NCBI GenBank assembly: GCA_026196105.1
Contig: JAPHRK010000003.1
Coordinates: 18,466-82,465 of the forward strand
From: Rhodospirillales bacterium
Lineage (GTDB): Bacteria; Pseudomonadota; Alphaproteobacteria; Rhodospirillales; JAPHRK01
Direction of reading: 5' to 3'
Length of the DNA stretch: 64,000 bases
Positions 10,801-18,190 of the stretch are shown here, in pieces. The position numbers and the translations under genes are program-made. The notes under the pieces were generated by a model. That model searched no databases and was not told the origin of the DNA. It saw only the letters and a list, made by a program, of their open reading frames with translations. Numbering within the stretch: the first letter of the stretch is position 1; every line of letters starts with the position of its first letter.

Positions 10801-11315
10801 TTAACAGCATTGATGGCAGCTTTGATTTGCAACGGGTCTTGGCATGTTTCAATCAAACACGCATCAACACCGCCTGCGATGAGCCCTTCGGCTTGAGGAA
10901 TAATGCCGGCCTCAAGGGTGTCGTAATCAATATGGCCTAGAGTTGGGAGCTTGGTGCCAGGTCCGATATCACCAATTACAAAACGTTGGCGATCATCAGC
11001 GAAAGACTCAGCGGCTTCCCGGGCCAGCTCTGCTGAAGCCTTACTTAAAGTGTAGGCTTCTGTCTCTAATCCAAACTCAGCCAGAGTAATAGTTGAAGTC
11101 CCAAAGGTATTGGTGATCACCATATCTGAGCCAGCGCCGTAATATCCGCGATGGATATCGCGAACGATATCTGGACGGGTGCGGGTCAGAATATCTGTAC
11201 AGTTTTCCTTGCCAGCAAAGTCTTTTTCAACATCCAGGTCCAAGGCTTGAACCATGCTGCCCATGCCGCCATCGCAGAGGAGAACAGATTTCTTTAGGGC
11301 TTCTAATAAGGTCAT
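7848..11315 (-). CDS. metH: Cobalamin-dependent methionine synthase MetH
   Basis: The 1155-residue enzyme transfers the methyl group of 5-methyltetrahydrofolate to homocysteine through cob(I)alamin. All four modules are visible in order: the homocysteine-binding barrel with zinc cysteines (GLNCATGP and GGCCGTNTGH), the pterin-binding barrel (IGERCNANGSKKF onward), the B12-binding domain with the cobalt-ligating histidine in DVHDIGKNLV, and the SAM-dependent reactivation domain (SFGYPACPD near the C-terminus). Length is close to that of other bacterial MetH proteins. It is the last gene of a sahR-like/metF/metH run on the minus strand, 15 bases after metF. Confidence 0.97.
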   Translation of the reverse strand: MTLLEALKKSVLLCDGGMGSMVQALDLDVEKDFAGKENCTDILTRTRPDIVRDIHRGYYGAGSDMVITNTFGTSTITLAEFGLETEAYTLSKASAELAREAAESFADDRQRFVIGDIGPGTKLPTLGHIDYDTLEAGIIPQAEGLIAGGVDACLIETCQDPLQIKAAINAVKKARQSLNKEMPIFIQVTVETTGTLLVGSDIAAAATAIQAMDVDLIGLNCATGPQEMAEHVKWLSENWPHLISVQPNAGLPELVDGQTHYPLSPEELARWVERFVVEDGVNMIGGCCGTNTGHIKALDEMLRRNGNPRPAPVERNFHWVPSAASLYTQASLRQENAIFTIGERCNANGSKKFRDLQEAEDWDQCVAIGKDQAREGSTSLDVCTAFVGRNEVADMTEMVSQLRGAVTTPLVIDSTELPVIDAALKLYGGKAIINSINFEDGEQPATDRLALAKKFGAAVVALTIDEEGMAKDVEGKIKIAQRLHDFVVAGGLPASDLMIDPLTFTICTGNDDDRKLGIETLDAIERIAKELPEIQIILGLSNISFGLKAAARHVLNSVFLDHAVKRGMTGAIVHISKIKPLHTIAPEEVKAAEDLIFDRRREGYDPLHAFIALFQDRNVEEEKAKARPETVEERLKLRIIEGDRNGLEDELDEAREKYDPLTIINTLLLDGMKVVGELFGSGKMQLPFVLQSAETMKAAVKHLEQFMDKTEGSEKGTLVLATVKGDVHDIGKNLVDIILTNNGYKVINLGIKQPINTIIDAVNEHKPDAVGLSGLLVKSTVIMRENLEEMTRQGLEVPVFLGGAALTRKYVETDCSAAYAEDQVAYARDAFDGLNLMDKAIKGEMNTIEKKTSSSKKKGREVLDMMPVENALRPLDVEETRILRKELPQGIAVPKPPFWGAKIIEDVPLKTLVPFINENTLFQFQWGYKKAGRKLAEYNEWAAKEVRPIMHDLTERCEKENILKPQAAYGFWKCASEGNTVVLFEEDGTTEATRFSFPRQAKEGGLCIADFFRDVADQERDVIGLQVVTMGQHASEVARKWFENDKYQDYLYLHGYGVEMAEALAEYVHKRIRESLGMGGDDPREMAKILKQRYRGSRYSFGYPACPDMTQQHDLLRLLGADKIGLSMADEEQLHPEQSTAAIVVHHPAAKYFVI

Positions 11316-11330
11316 ATTGGTTTCTTCTTC

Positions 11331-12275
11331 TTAAGCTTGACGTTTGGGGCGGACACCCAGGATATGGCAAAGAGCAAAGGCAAGGTCGGCGCGATTGAGC
11401 GTATAGATATGGAAATCTTTAACTCCATTGGCATGAAGGACTCGGCATTGTTCTGCTGCTACGGTCGCGGCAACTAGCGTCCGGGCTTCAGGTTCATCGC
11501 TTAAACCTTCGAATAGTTCACTTAGCCATTTGGGGACATCAGTGCCACACATTTTGCTCATACGGACTACTTGATCAATATTAGTTACAGGAAGAATCCC
11601 TGCAACAATCGGGGCAGTAATCCCGGCAGTCCGAGCTTGGTCAACAAACCTTAGATAGTGGTCAACATCAAAGAAATATTGAGTAATCGCTCGGCTTGCT
11701 CCGGCATCAATTTTGGCTTTTAGGAAGTCCATGTCCTTTGATGCACTTATAGCCTCAGGATGAACTTCTGGATATGCGGCAACACTGATTTCAAAATCAG
11801 CGATCTTTTTGAGTCCCTCAACCAAATCGTTTGCATAAGCATAACCTTCTGGGTGAGGCTGATAAGTACTAGCCCCTTCAGGTGGGTCGCCCCTAAGTGC
11901 AACGATATGGCGTACCCCTTCTTCCCAATATTGGCGAGCAACGTCGTCGATCTCTTGTTTTGTTGCGCCAACACAAGTCAGATGAGCTGCAGGCTTAAGC
12001 GTGGTTTCATTAACGATACGGGCCACGGTGGTATGGGTCCGTTCACGCGTGCTGCCTCCAGCACCATAAGTCACTGAGACAAATGCTGGGTCGAGGGGTT
12101 CTAGTCGCTTGATTGACGACCATAGTGTCTGTTCCATCTTCTCTGTTTTCGGCGGGAAAAACTCAAAGGATACTTGGACATCGTTTGGGAGCGGTGAGGC
12201 AACCGAAACGGCTGAAAGATCATGTCCGGTAAGATCACCGGCTTGTTGTTTTAGTTGTTTGCTTTTGAGCCCCAT
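11331..12275 (-). CDS. metF: 5,10-methylenetetrahydrofolate reductase MetF
   Basis: This 314-residue flavoenzyme supplies 5-methyltetrahydrofolate to the MetH encoded next to it. Family landmarks are VSFEFFPPKTEKMEQTLW with the catalytic glutamate, FVSVTYGAGGSTRERT, HLTCVG, ALRGDPP, and ITQYFFDVDHYLRF. The N-terminus has about 25 extra residues before the conserved core. Its start is only two bases from the stop of the upstream regulator, indicating translational coupling in one operon. Confidence 0.96.
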   Translation of the reverse strand: MGLKSKQLKQQAGDLTGHDLSAVSVASPLPNDVQVSFEFFPPKTEKMEQTLWSSIKRLEPLDPAFVSVTYGAGGSTRERTHTTVARIVNETTLKPAAHLTCVGATKQEIDDVARQYWEEGVRHIVALRGDPPEGASTYQPHPEGYAYANDLVEGLKKIADFEISVAAYPEVHPEAISASKDMDFLKAKIDAGASRAITQYFFDVDHYLRFVDQARTAGITAPIVAGILPVTNIDQVVRMSKMCGTDVPKWLSELFEGLSDEPEARTLVAATVAAEQCRVLHANGVKDFHIYTLNRADLAFALCHILGVRPKRQA

Positions 12276-12277
12276 GG

Positions 12278-13246
12278 TTATTCGCTCCAGTCAGGGGTTT
12301 GAGAAGGTGTTTCAGCAGGCATTTCTGCAAGCCAGATCACGACGGTAAGAGGCGTGCCGGGGAGCTCAACTTTTTCTTTGGGCTCCATCCCGACAAGACG
12401 GCTCCAGGCAAAGATGTCTACATTTGAAAAACCAAGGCGGCGGTGACGTTGCTCGCTGCGCAGGTCTTCTAGTTGGTGAGAGGCGAAATCAACAATTGCC
12501 ACCCTTCCACCAGGGCGAAGGACTCTTGAAGCTTCGCTAATTACCCGAGCAGGGTCATCGGCATAGTGTAAAACTTGGTGGATTAAAACCGTGTCAAAGC
12601 TATTGGCCCCAAAGGGGAGTTGGTACATGTCGCCTTGGCGTACTGTGCAATTGGTCCGTTTATCTCGCTCCAGATTGGCTCTGGCAATAGCGAGCATGTC
12701 TCGAGACATATCAATACCAACGGCGGTTTTTGATGATTGTGAAAATAATTCCAGCATACGGCCTGGACCTGTACCCACGTCCAGCAGATCACCAAGATCA
12801 TTTTTACCCTTTGATATCAACTCAGAAAGGGCTTTCTCAACGGCTTCTTCTTCAACATGGAGGGAGCGCATTTGGCTCCACTTTGCGGCGTTCGCATCAA
12901 AAAATTCTGAAGCTGCTCTAGCTCTTTCTTCTTTAACTTTTCCAAGGCGCTCTAGGTCGAGGCTTAATGCAGAGTCGTTATCTGGGAGGAGGGCAAATAT
13001 AAGTTTTGCGAGGGTTTCGCCTTTGCCATCACGGACAAGGCGATGAAAAACCCAAGAGCCTTCAGGGAGGCGCTCCAATAGCCCCGCATCACAGAGAACC
13101 TTTAGATGCCGTGAAACCCGTGGTTGGCTTTGCCCAAGTATTTGAACTAGTTCACTTACAGTAAGATCGCCTTGAGCGCATAGAGAGAGCAAGCGAATAC
13201 GAGTCGGTTCTGCTGCTGCACGAAGAATTGCGAGAATTTCTTCCAT
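12278..13246 (-). CDS. ArsR-family regulator fused to a SAM-methyltransferase-like domain (SahR type)
   Basis: The N-terminal 90 residues form an ArsR winged helix (RIRLLSLCAQGDLTVSEL, QSQPRVSRHLKVLCDAGLL). From about residue 130 follows a class I methyltransferase-like fold with the nucleotide-binding motif LLDVGTGPGRMLELF and a RPGGRVAIVDF strand. In the SahR family this domain is a sensor for S-adenosylhomocysteine rather than an enzyme, and SahR represses SAM-cycle genes. Being first in an operon with metF and metH fits that role. The ATG at 13246 is chosen, with TTGGA just upstream; a GTG at 13276 is also in frame. A large palindrome directly upstream is the likely operator. Confidence 0.85.
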   Translation of the reverse strand: MEEILAILRAAAEPTRIRLLSLCAQGDLTVSELVQILGQSQPRVSRHLKVLCDAGLLERLPEGSWVFHRLVRDGKGETLAKLIFALLPDNDSALSLDLERLGKVKEERARAASEFFDANAAKWSQMRSLHVEEEAVEKALSELISKGKNDLGDLLDVGTGPGRMLELFSQSSKTAVGIDMSRDMLAIARANLERDKRTNCTVRQGDMYQLPFGANSFDTVLIHQVLHYADDPARVISEASRVLRPGGRVAIVDFASHQLEDLRSEQRHRRLGFSNVDIFAWSRLVGMEPKEKVELPGTPLTVVIWLAEMPAETPSQTPDWSE

Positions 13247-13278
13247 GTTTCCAAGGGGCTCCAATTTAAATAGCACTA

Positions 13279-13330
13279 CAAGACGCTATAAAAGATATAA
13301 AGATATGTTTATATCTTTTATAGCGTCTTG
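13279..13330. promoter_or_regulatory. Long perfect palindrome, candidate operator of the sahR-metF-metH operon
   Basis: Two 23-base arms (13279-13301 and 13308-13330) are exact reverse complements around a 6-base spacer GATATG. The core, TATAAAAGATATAAA and its complement, is AT-rich like many ArsR-type sites. It lies about 30 bases upstream of the chosen start, where an autorepressor would bind. An alternative is a plus-strand terminator, since a T8 run follows at 13339, but no plus-strand gene precedes it. Confidence 0.65.
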
Positions 13331-13646
13331 TGCAAGAGTTTTTTTTGCCGTGATAATTATGCAACATTTATTTTCTGACCTCTGTGAATAAAGGTGGAAA
13401 ACTGGTTATTGGGTAGGGTACTGTGATAGATGAATAAATGATTAAAAACGAGGCTGTTTGGCACATTTTGGGTGTTTTGTGCAGCTTTATACATGTAGCG
13501 GTCATTCGTTATGTCTTATTTTGACGTCAACAGTGACAGGGTAAAAAAAGCTACATATACTAATTCGAGATAGCGTCTGTAATAATGCCCCCTTATATTT
13601 AGGTGGTACGTGTATATTTTGTGATGAAAACGGTTCGGTCATTTTG
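13331..13646. other. AT-rich non-coding stretch upstream of mlaA
   Basis: This 316-base gap holds a T8 tract just after the palindrome and a TTGACGTCAA palindrome near 13540 that could contribute to the mlaA promoter. No convincing gene or RNA family was seen, and the minus-strand ORF here overlaps the mlaA start and has no family features. Confidence 0.4.
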
Positions 13647-14501
13647 ATGGTTTTTTTACATAAGTGGATTGTTCCAAAATTTATGATTGTTGTCTTGTTG
13701 GTGGCGATGATGAGTTTTGCCAACTTGGCTCCAGCACAAGCGACAGACAATATTGCTGAGCAAAATCAAGAATCTGAGATTGATGTTGATCCTCTTGAAG
13801 GATTCAACCGGGTTATGTTTCAGGTTAATCTCGCCTTAGATACCTTGTTTCTTAGGCCAGCTGCTGAAATGTATACCAAGCTTTTGCCTCCGATTTTTCA
13901 AACTGGGATCAGAAACTTCTTAAGAAATTTACGGGCGCCAATTGTTTTAGCTAATGACCTTTTGCAAGGTGACTTCGACAGAGCAGGCGATACGACGGCA
14001 CGTTTTCTCATTAATACAACAGTTGGTATTGGAGGTTTGCGTGATCAAGCTGGCGATTGGGGATACCTATATCATAGTGAAGATTTTGGGCAAACAGCTG
14101 CAGTCTGGGGCGTCGGGAGTGGGGCATATTTAGTCCTTCCTATTATTGGCCCCACCACGCCTCGTGACGGTATTGGTCGAGTGGTTGAATATTTTGCTGA
14201 TCCGTTTAATAACTGGGCCTGGAACCAAGACCATGATAGTTATCCAACCATTCGCGGTGCATTAACGGCGACTGAAGCGAGAGCTGCTAACATGGAAACT
14301 CTCGATGATTTGCAAAGAACCTCGTTGGATTATTATGCGACAATCCGCAGTCTTTATTTACAACGTCGTGCCAATGAAATTCGCAATGGTGAAACATCAC
14401 AAAAAAGCCCCTCTCCTGGAATAACCTATAACTTCGATACAGAAGCCCCTGGTTATGAGCAAAGGGCAGAGCAAGAAGAAGATACTTCGAAGACAAAATG
14501 A
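13647..14501 (+). CDS. mlaA: MlaA/VacJ-family phospholipid transport protein
   Basis: The protein of about 284 residues matches MlaA, which removes mislocalised phospholipids from the outer leaflet of the outer membrane. Landmarks are DPLEGFNRVMFQVN, the FLRPAAEMY region, FLINTTVGIGGLRD and YLVLPIIGPTTPRDG. The N-terminus has a membrane segment ending APAQA-TD, which looks like a signal peptidase I site; there is no cysteine lipobox as in E. coli MlaA. It overlaps mlaC by four bases (ATGA). The MlaFEDB transporter is not in this window. An in-frame TTG at 13644 directly precedes the ATG used here. Confidence 0.92.
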   Translation: MVFLHKWIVPKFMIVVLLVAMMSFANLAPAQATDNIAEQNQESEIDVDPLEGFNRVMFQVNLALDTLFLRPAAEMYTKLLPPIFQTGIRNFLRNLRAPIVLANDLLQGDFDRAGDTTARFLINTTVGIGGLRDQAGDWGYLYHSEDFGQTAAVWGVGSGAYLVLPIIGPTTPRDGIGRVVEYFADPFNNWAWNQDHDSYPTIRGALTATEARAANMETLDDLQRTSLDYYATIRSLYLQRRANEIRNGETSQKSPSPGITYNFDTEAPGYEQRAEQEEDTSKTK

Positions 14502-15172
14502 TGAAATATGTAAGCCCAAAATCAATTGCGGCCTTAATCGGCCTTTTCCTCTTTGTCTTTTTACCTTTTGGTTTCGTCTCAGATGGTCAAGCTTTGGCTA
14601 ATGAAGAGTTTGGCAAAGGGGCAGAAACGTTTGTCCAATCTCTGGCTGATGAGGCCATTGATACCTTAGCGGTTAAAGAAATCCCCCAAGCAGAACGGGT
14701 CAAACGTTTTCGTACCATGCTAGGTAAGCACTTTGATGTTAACGCCATTGGGCGATGGGTTCTTGGGCGTTATTGGCGTAAAGCGTCGAAAGCACAGCAA
14801 GCAGAGTACCTGGTTCTCTTTAGAGACCTTATTGTGGCAACCTATGTTAATCAATTTGCTGAACTAACTGGTGAACGTCTTAAGGTGACACAATCGTTGA
14901 CCAGAGAAGGTAAAAAAGACGCGATTGTCCGCTCTGAAATTATTCGTACTGAAGGTCAGCCTCCGATTAAACTCGATTGGCGTGTTCGGGCACCAAAAGG
15001 GAATTTCAAGGTAGTTGATGTCGTTGTTGAAGGTGTCAGCATGAGCCAAACCCAGCGCTCTGAGTTTGGTTCAGTCATCAAGCGTGAAGGTGGTGAAATT
15101 GATGGGCTTTTGGCAGCCTTACGCAAGAAAACAAAATCCTTACGCATAGCTGAAAAAGGGCCAGCCAGTTGA
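14498..15172 (+). CDS. mlaC: MlaC/Ttg2D-family periplasmic phospholipid-binding protein
   Basis: This 224-residue exported protein has an N-terminal signal peptide (IGLFLFVFLPFGFVSDGQALA). Its MlaC-fold body includes AERVKRFRTMLGKHFDVNAI, GRYWRKASKAQQAEYLVLF and DWRVRAPKGNFKVVDVVVEG, which are standard for the family. It should ferry phospholipids between MlaA and the inner-membrane MlaFEDB complex. The ATGA overlap with mlaA indicates translational coupling. A terminator follows 40 bases downstream. Confidence 0.93.
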   Translation: MMKYVSPKSIAALIGLFLFVFLPFGFVSDGQALANEEFGKGAETFVQSLADEAIDTLAVKEIPQAERVKRFRTMLGKHFDVNAIGRWVLGRYWRKASKAQQAEYLVLFRDLIVATYVNQFAELTGERLKVTQSLTREGKKDAIVRSEIIRTEGQPPIKLDWRVRAPKGNFKVVDVVVEGVSMSQTQRSEFGSVIKREGGEIDGLLAALRKKTKSLRIAEKGPAS

Positions 15173-15211
15173 CCCTTATCAAGGTTAGGTGCAGAGAAAA
15201 TATCTAAGAAT

Positions 15212-15240
15212 AGCCGCTTGTTTAAGCGGCTTTCTTTTTG
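15212..15240 (+). terminator. Rho-independent terminator after mlaC
   Basis: Eight-base stem AGCCGCTT/AAGCGGCT with a GTTT loop followed by TTCTTTTTG. It closes the mlaA-mlaC unit and precedes the small membrane protein gene. Confidence 0.85.
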
Positions 15241-15256
15241 GGAAAAAGGCTAAGTT

Positions 15257-15430
15257 ATGTTGATGTATTTTATTGTGGCAACAGGCGGATTTTCGGGAAT
15301 TGCTACATTTATTTTAGCGATCAAAAAACAACGGGACGCAGTTGGCTGGGGCCTGATCGGTATTGCTGTAATCCCCTTCTTTATCTTACTCTTTTTGCCC
15401 AAAGGTAATGTGATTACCGGTCTTAAATAG
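15257..15430 (+). CDS. Small two-helix membrane protein
   Basis: A 57-residue ORF begins with ATG and ends with TAG. It has two hydrophobic segments, MYFIVATGGFSGIATFILAI and a second of about 20 residues (GWGLIGIAVIPFFILLFL), separated by the charged loop KKQRDAVG. This hairpin arrangement argues for a real inner-membrane miniprotein. It lies in the gap between the mlaC terminator and the convergent MarR gene. No clear ribosome binding site is visible beyond the purine-rich GGGAAAAAGG 8 bases upstream. I know of no function. Confidence 0.6.
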   Translation: MLMYFIVATGGFSGIATFILAIKKQRDAVGWGLIGIAVIPFFILLFLPKGNVITGLK

Positions 15431-15564
15431 CTGTCTTTGTTTCACCGCTTAAAAAGGTATCAGGTATAGAATATCTCATGCTTTTTCTACATTTTCTAAG
15501 AGACTAAATATGATTGCTGCGTCATGGGTTTGTACTTGATGCAACAAACTATATTCTATTGCAG

Positions 15565-16056
15565 CTAGTCTAGCTTATCTGGAGGTCCGACATCCAGAAG
15601 GGGCGATGCATCGAGATCTTCGGCCTCCATCATTTTAGCAACTTTTTGGAGTGTTGATAGGATTTGGGTCTGTTCCCATTTTTCCAGAGCTGTAAAACGA
15701 TTTACAAAACTTTCGTGCAATAAGCTTGGTGCATTTTCAAGTGCCTCTTGTCCCTTGCTTGTCAAAGCGGCATGAACGGCACGTTTGTCATTTTCACTTC
15801 TGTTTCGTTGTACTAACCCCCGTAGCTCAAGGCGTTTTAAAATCGTCGTTACCGTTGCTTGGCTAAGAGAGATATGATCAGAAAGGGCTTTCACCGTAAC
15901 AGCTCCTAAATCATCAATCGCTCTTAGAATGACAACTTGCGGAATTGTGAGGCCAGAGAGCTTCATAATTTTTTTTGAGTGTAAATCGGTAGCTCGGATG
16001 ATTTGCCGTAGGGAAATCAATACGTCTTGCCAATAGATATTATCGTTGCTGCCCAT
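15565..16056 (-). CDS. MarR-family transcriptional regulator
   Basis: The 163-residue winged-helix protein has the MarR pattern: LTIPQVVILRAIDDLGAVTV, the recognition helix LSQATVTTILKRLELRGLV, and the wing with QRNRSENDKRAVHAALTSKG, where the DKR triplet is the family hallmark. It is divergent from the methyltransferase gene at 16320 and is the obvious candidate to control it through the roughly 260-base shared intergenic region. The effector is unknown. Confidence 0.92.
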   Translation of the reverse strand: MGSNDNIYWQDVLISLRQIIRATDLHSKKIMKLSGLTIPQVVILRAIDDLGAVTVKALSDHISLSQATVTTILKRLELRGLVQRNRSENDKRAVHAALTSKGQEALENAPSLLHESFVNRFTALEKWEQTQILSTLQKVAKMMEAEDLDASPLLDVGPPDKLD

Positions 16057-16255
16057 ACGCCCTTTTCCCCAATTAATATCTAGAAATTTACCATGGCTAC
16101 TAGCTAAAGCAAGGTTCGCAATTTGACAATTTACAAATAGTTAGATGTGTAAGTAATTTTGTAGATAGGAACATAGCTAATCATTCAAAAAGCACCAAAA
16201 CACGATACTATCCTTTATTTCTGCCGCCTAAATCACAGCACTTTTATTATTATAT

Positions 16256-16297
16256 AATTAGTGTACTATGCATTTTATAAATTTTGATATACTAATT
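16256..16297. promoter_or_regulatory. Imperfect inverted repeat in the MarR/methyltransferase intergenic region
   Basis: AATTAGTGTA at 16256-16265 faces TATACTAATT at 16288-16297, 9 of 10 positions complementary, in a very AT-rich stretch just before the methyltransferase start. It could be an operator for the divergent MarR protein or overlap the promoter. This is inference from position and symmetry only. Confidence 0.35.
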
Positions 16298-16319
16298 AAA
16301 TTGGAGAACATTGTTAATT

Positions 16320-17342
16320 ATGTCTACTCATCTGGTCGAAACGGCCGAAGACGTTTCAGCTATTGCTTTCGGCTTTATGGCTTCCAAGGCTCTATTCGCG
16401 GGGCTACATTTGGAAATTTTTAGTCACCTTGGTGACGGACCAATGAGCGACAAAGAACTATCCACAAAGACTAAAGTTCCATTGAACCGTATTCATACAT
16501 TAATGACAGCCTTGACGAGTGTCGGTCTTGTTGAAGGGTCAGACGATAACCAATTCGCCAATTCGCCAGGTGCAAAAGCATTTTTATCAAATTCATCTAA
16601 ATATGATTTTGGCGATTATCTCCGGTACCAGATCGATCAGCAAATGTATCCCTTCCTCGGTCAATTAAACGAAGTGTTGGATGGTTCTCTTGAAGAAGAT
16701 GCCGTGGATTCATATCAGCATTGGATGTCTGATCCAGATCAAGCGACCCTATACAGCAATGCACAGCATGCGGGTTCTTTAGGGCCTGGACGCACCATCG
16801 CTCGTACTGTTGACCTTAAACATGCTAAAACCCTTCTTGATGTGGGGGGTGGAACTGGTGCGATGTCGATCCGGCTTTTAGAAGCTAACCCTGAGCTATC
16901 TTCTACCATTATTGATTTCCCCAATGTGAGCCAAATTGGTTGGGGCTTTATTTCTGAAGCTTCTATGGTGGATCGGGTTCGATATATTCCGGGGAATGCC
17001 CTGGAAGTTGAGTGGCCAAAAGAACAAGATGCGATCCTCATGTCGTATTTGTTTAGTGGTGTTCCAGGAGAAGAAGTCCCTCGCTTAGTTCAGTACGCCT
17101 ATGATTGTTTGGCTCCAGGCGGGACTTATATGACCCATGATTTTATGGTCACTGACGATCGCAAGGGACCAAAGATGGCAGCCCTATGGCAACTCCAGCA
17201 TATGGCTTTTACGCCTGATGCTCATTCCGTCACGGCAAGCTGGCTTAAAGAAGAAATGGCAAGGGTTGGCTTCGTTGATATTGAAGATATCCAAACTATT
17301 CCCGACCTTACTCATTTGGTGCACGCCAGAAAACCTGGTTAA
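16320..17342 (+). CDS. SAM-dependent methyltransferase, dimerisation + Methyltransf_2 type, DsyB-like
   Basis: The protein of about 340 residues has an N-terminal winged-helix dimerisation domain (SAIAFGFMASKALFAGLHLE, LSTKTKVPLNRIHTLMTALT) and a C-terminal Rossmann fold with the SAM motif LLDVGGGTGAMSIRLL. The closing LAPGGTYMTHDFMV strand is also typical. This architecture is shared by small-molecule O-methyltransferases and by DsyB, the S-methyltransferase of DMSP synthesis in marine alphaproteobacteria. The DFGDYLRYQIDQQMYPFLGQ segment and overall length favour DsyB in my judgement, but I could not align it. A GGAG lies 13 bases before this ATG; a TTG at 16311 is an alternative start. Confidence 0.75.
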   Translation: MSTHLVETAEDVSAIAFGFMASKALFAGLHLEIFSHLGDGPMSDKELSTKTKVPLNRIHTLMTALTSVGLVEGSDDNQFANSPGAKAFLSNSSKYDFGDYLRYQIDQQMYPFLGQLNEVLDGSLEEDAVDSYQHWMSDPDQATLYSNAQHAGSLGPGRTIARTVDLKHAKTLLDVGGGTGAMSIRLLEANPELSSTIIDFPNVSQIGWGFISEASMVDRVRYIPGNALEVEWPKEQDAILMSYLFSGVPGEEVPRLVQYAYDCLAPGGTYMTHDFMVTDDRKGPKMAALWQLQHMAFTPDAHSVTASWLKEEMARVGFVDIEDIQTIPDLTHLVHARKPG

Positions 17343-17381
17343 AAATCATAAGCTTAGCGCTTAAAGCAAAGTTCTTCTTGA

Positions 17382-17419
17382 AAAGGGTATCTAGTCAGCG
17401 AACAGGATACCCTTTTTTT
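17382..17419 (+). terminator. Rho-independent terminator after the methyltransferase gene
   Basis: Stem AAAGGGTATC/GATACCCTTT with a 14-base loop, running into T7. It makes the methyltransferase gene a single-gene unit. The 285 bases that follow, up to 17704, contain no gene I can support. Confidence 0.85.
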
Positions 17420-17704
17420 CACTCTACAGTCATTAGTTATGTCTACCGAGTCAGTGGCTTATGCTTGATGGCACTACAGTGAATTTGATGGTTCTCTTTA
17501 TAGCCACAACTGGAAGTCCACATTTAAGTGCACAGTGGGGTGATATAGCTACGATTGACCGGAGGTTGCTTACTGTACTGAGAAGTAGAACTCTTTTCCC
17601 TCTCTATTGATTCACCCATTTGAATTTTCTAAAGGTTGGTTTACAAGTAAGGTACAAAATGCACTTACACTTGGTAAGCAACATATAGCAGAAAAGGTAG
17701 CGTA

Positions 17705-17923
17705 ATGGGATCGGGATCAACACGACCAAACAATGCTGATGATAAAATGATAGCGGCTATTGAGCGCGGTGATCAAGACGAGTTTAAAGATCGTAAACCA
17801 CCTAAAAATACGGATAAAAAACTCATCAAAGCAAAAGAAGCAAAAGCAGAAAAAGCACGGGCAAAAAGAGATAGGCTGAAAGCATTGAGATTGGCTGCTG
17901 AAGAGGAAAGCAAGACAAAGTGA
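17705..17923 (+). CDS. Small charged hypothetical protein
   Basis: A 72-residue ORF begins at an ATG with AAAGG six bases upstream. The composition is strongly charged: the second half is a Lys/Ala/Glu/Arg-rich helix (KEAKAEKARAKRDRLKALR) likely to form a coiled coil. There is no membrane segment, cysteine or known motif. The biased composition also allows a spurious ORF, but the ribosome binding site and isolated position support it moderately. Confidence 0.45.
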   Translation: MGSGSTRPNNADDKMIAAIERGDQDEFKDRKPPKNTDKKLIKAKEAKAEKARAKRDRLKALRLAAEEESKTK

Positions 17924-18190
17924 ACACAGAAAGGCATTGTGCAACCAAATTGGATTGTTGAGGTGAGGGCGGTCCGTAGCCTTCCTGAATGAAGAATCCA
18001 TTCCGCTATTTCAGTAACTCGCCGAAGGTTATCGGTGTCGGCATAATGCCTGAATTGGGCCAATCGCAATTGAAAAAAGAGTTTTTCAACAGTCTCTGCC
18101 AGAAACGGCTGTTAGACAGTAGACATACTTTTTCGACACTAAAAGCTATTCAAGAAAATGTTGCGCATGATGCGCCTATGAGGAAAAACC

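Noticed and set aside
13279..13346. Palindrome plus T8 as a plus-strand terminator
   Set aside because: No plus-strand gene ends upstream; location in front of the ArsR-type gene fits an operator better, though both remain possible.
17773..18069. Minus-strand ORFs across 17717-18069
   Set aside because: They overlap the small charged protein gene and non-coding sequence, have low-complexity or cysteine-rich translations and no usable start signals.
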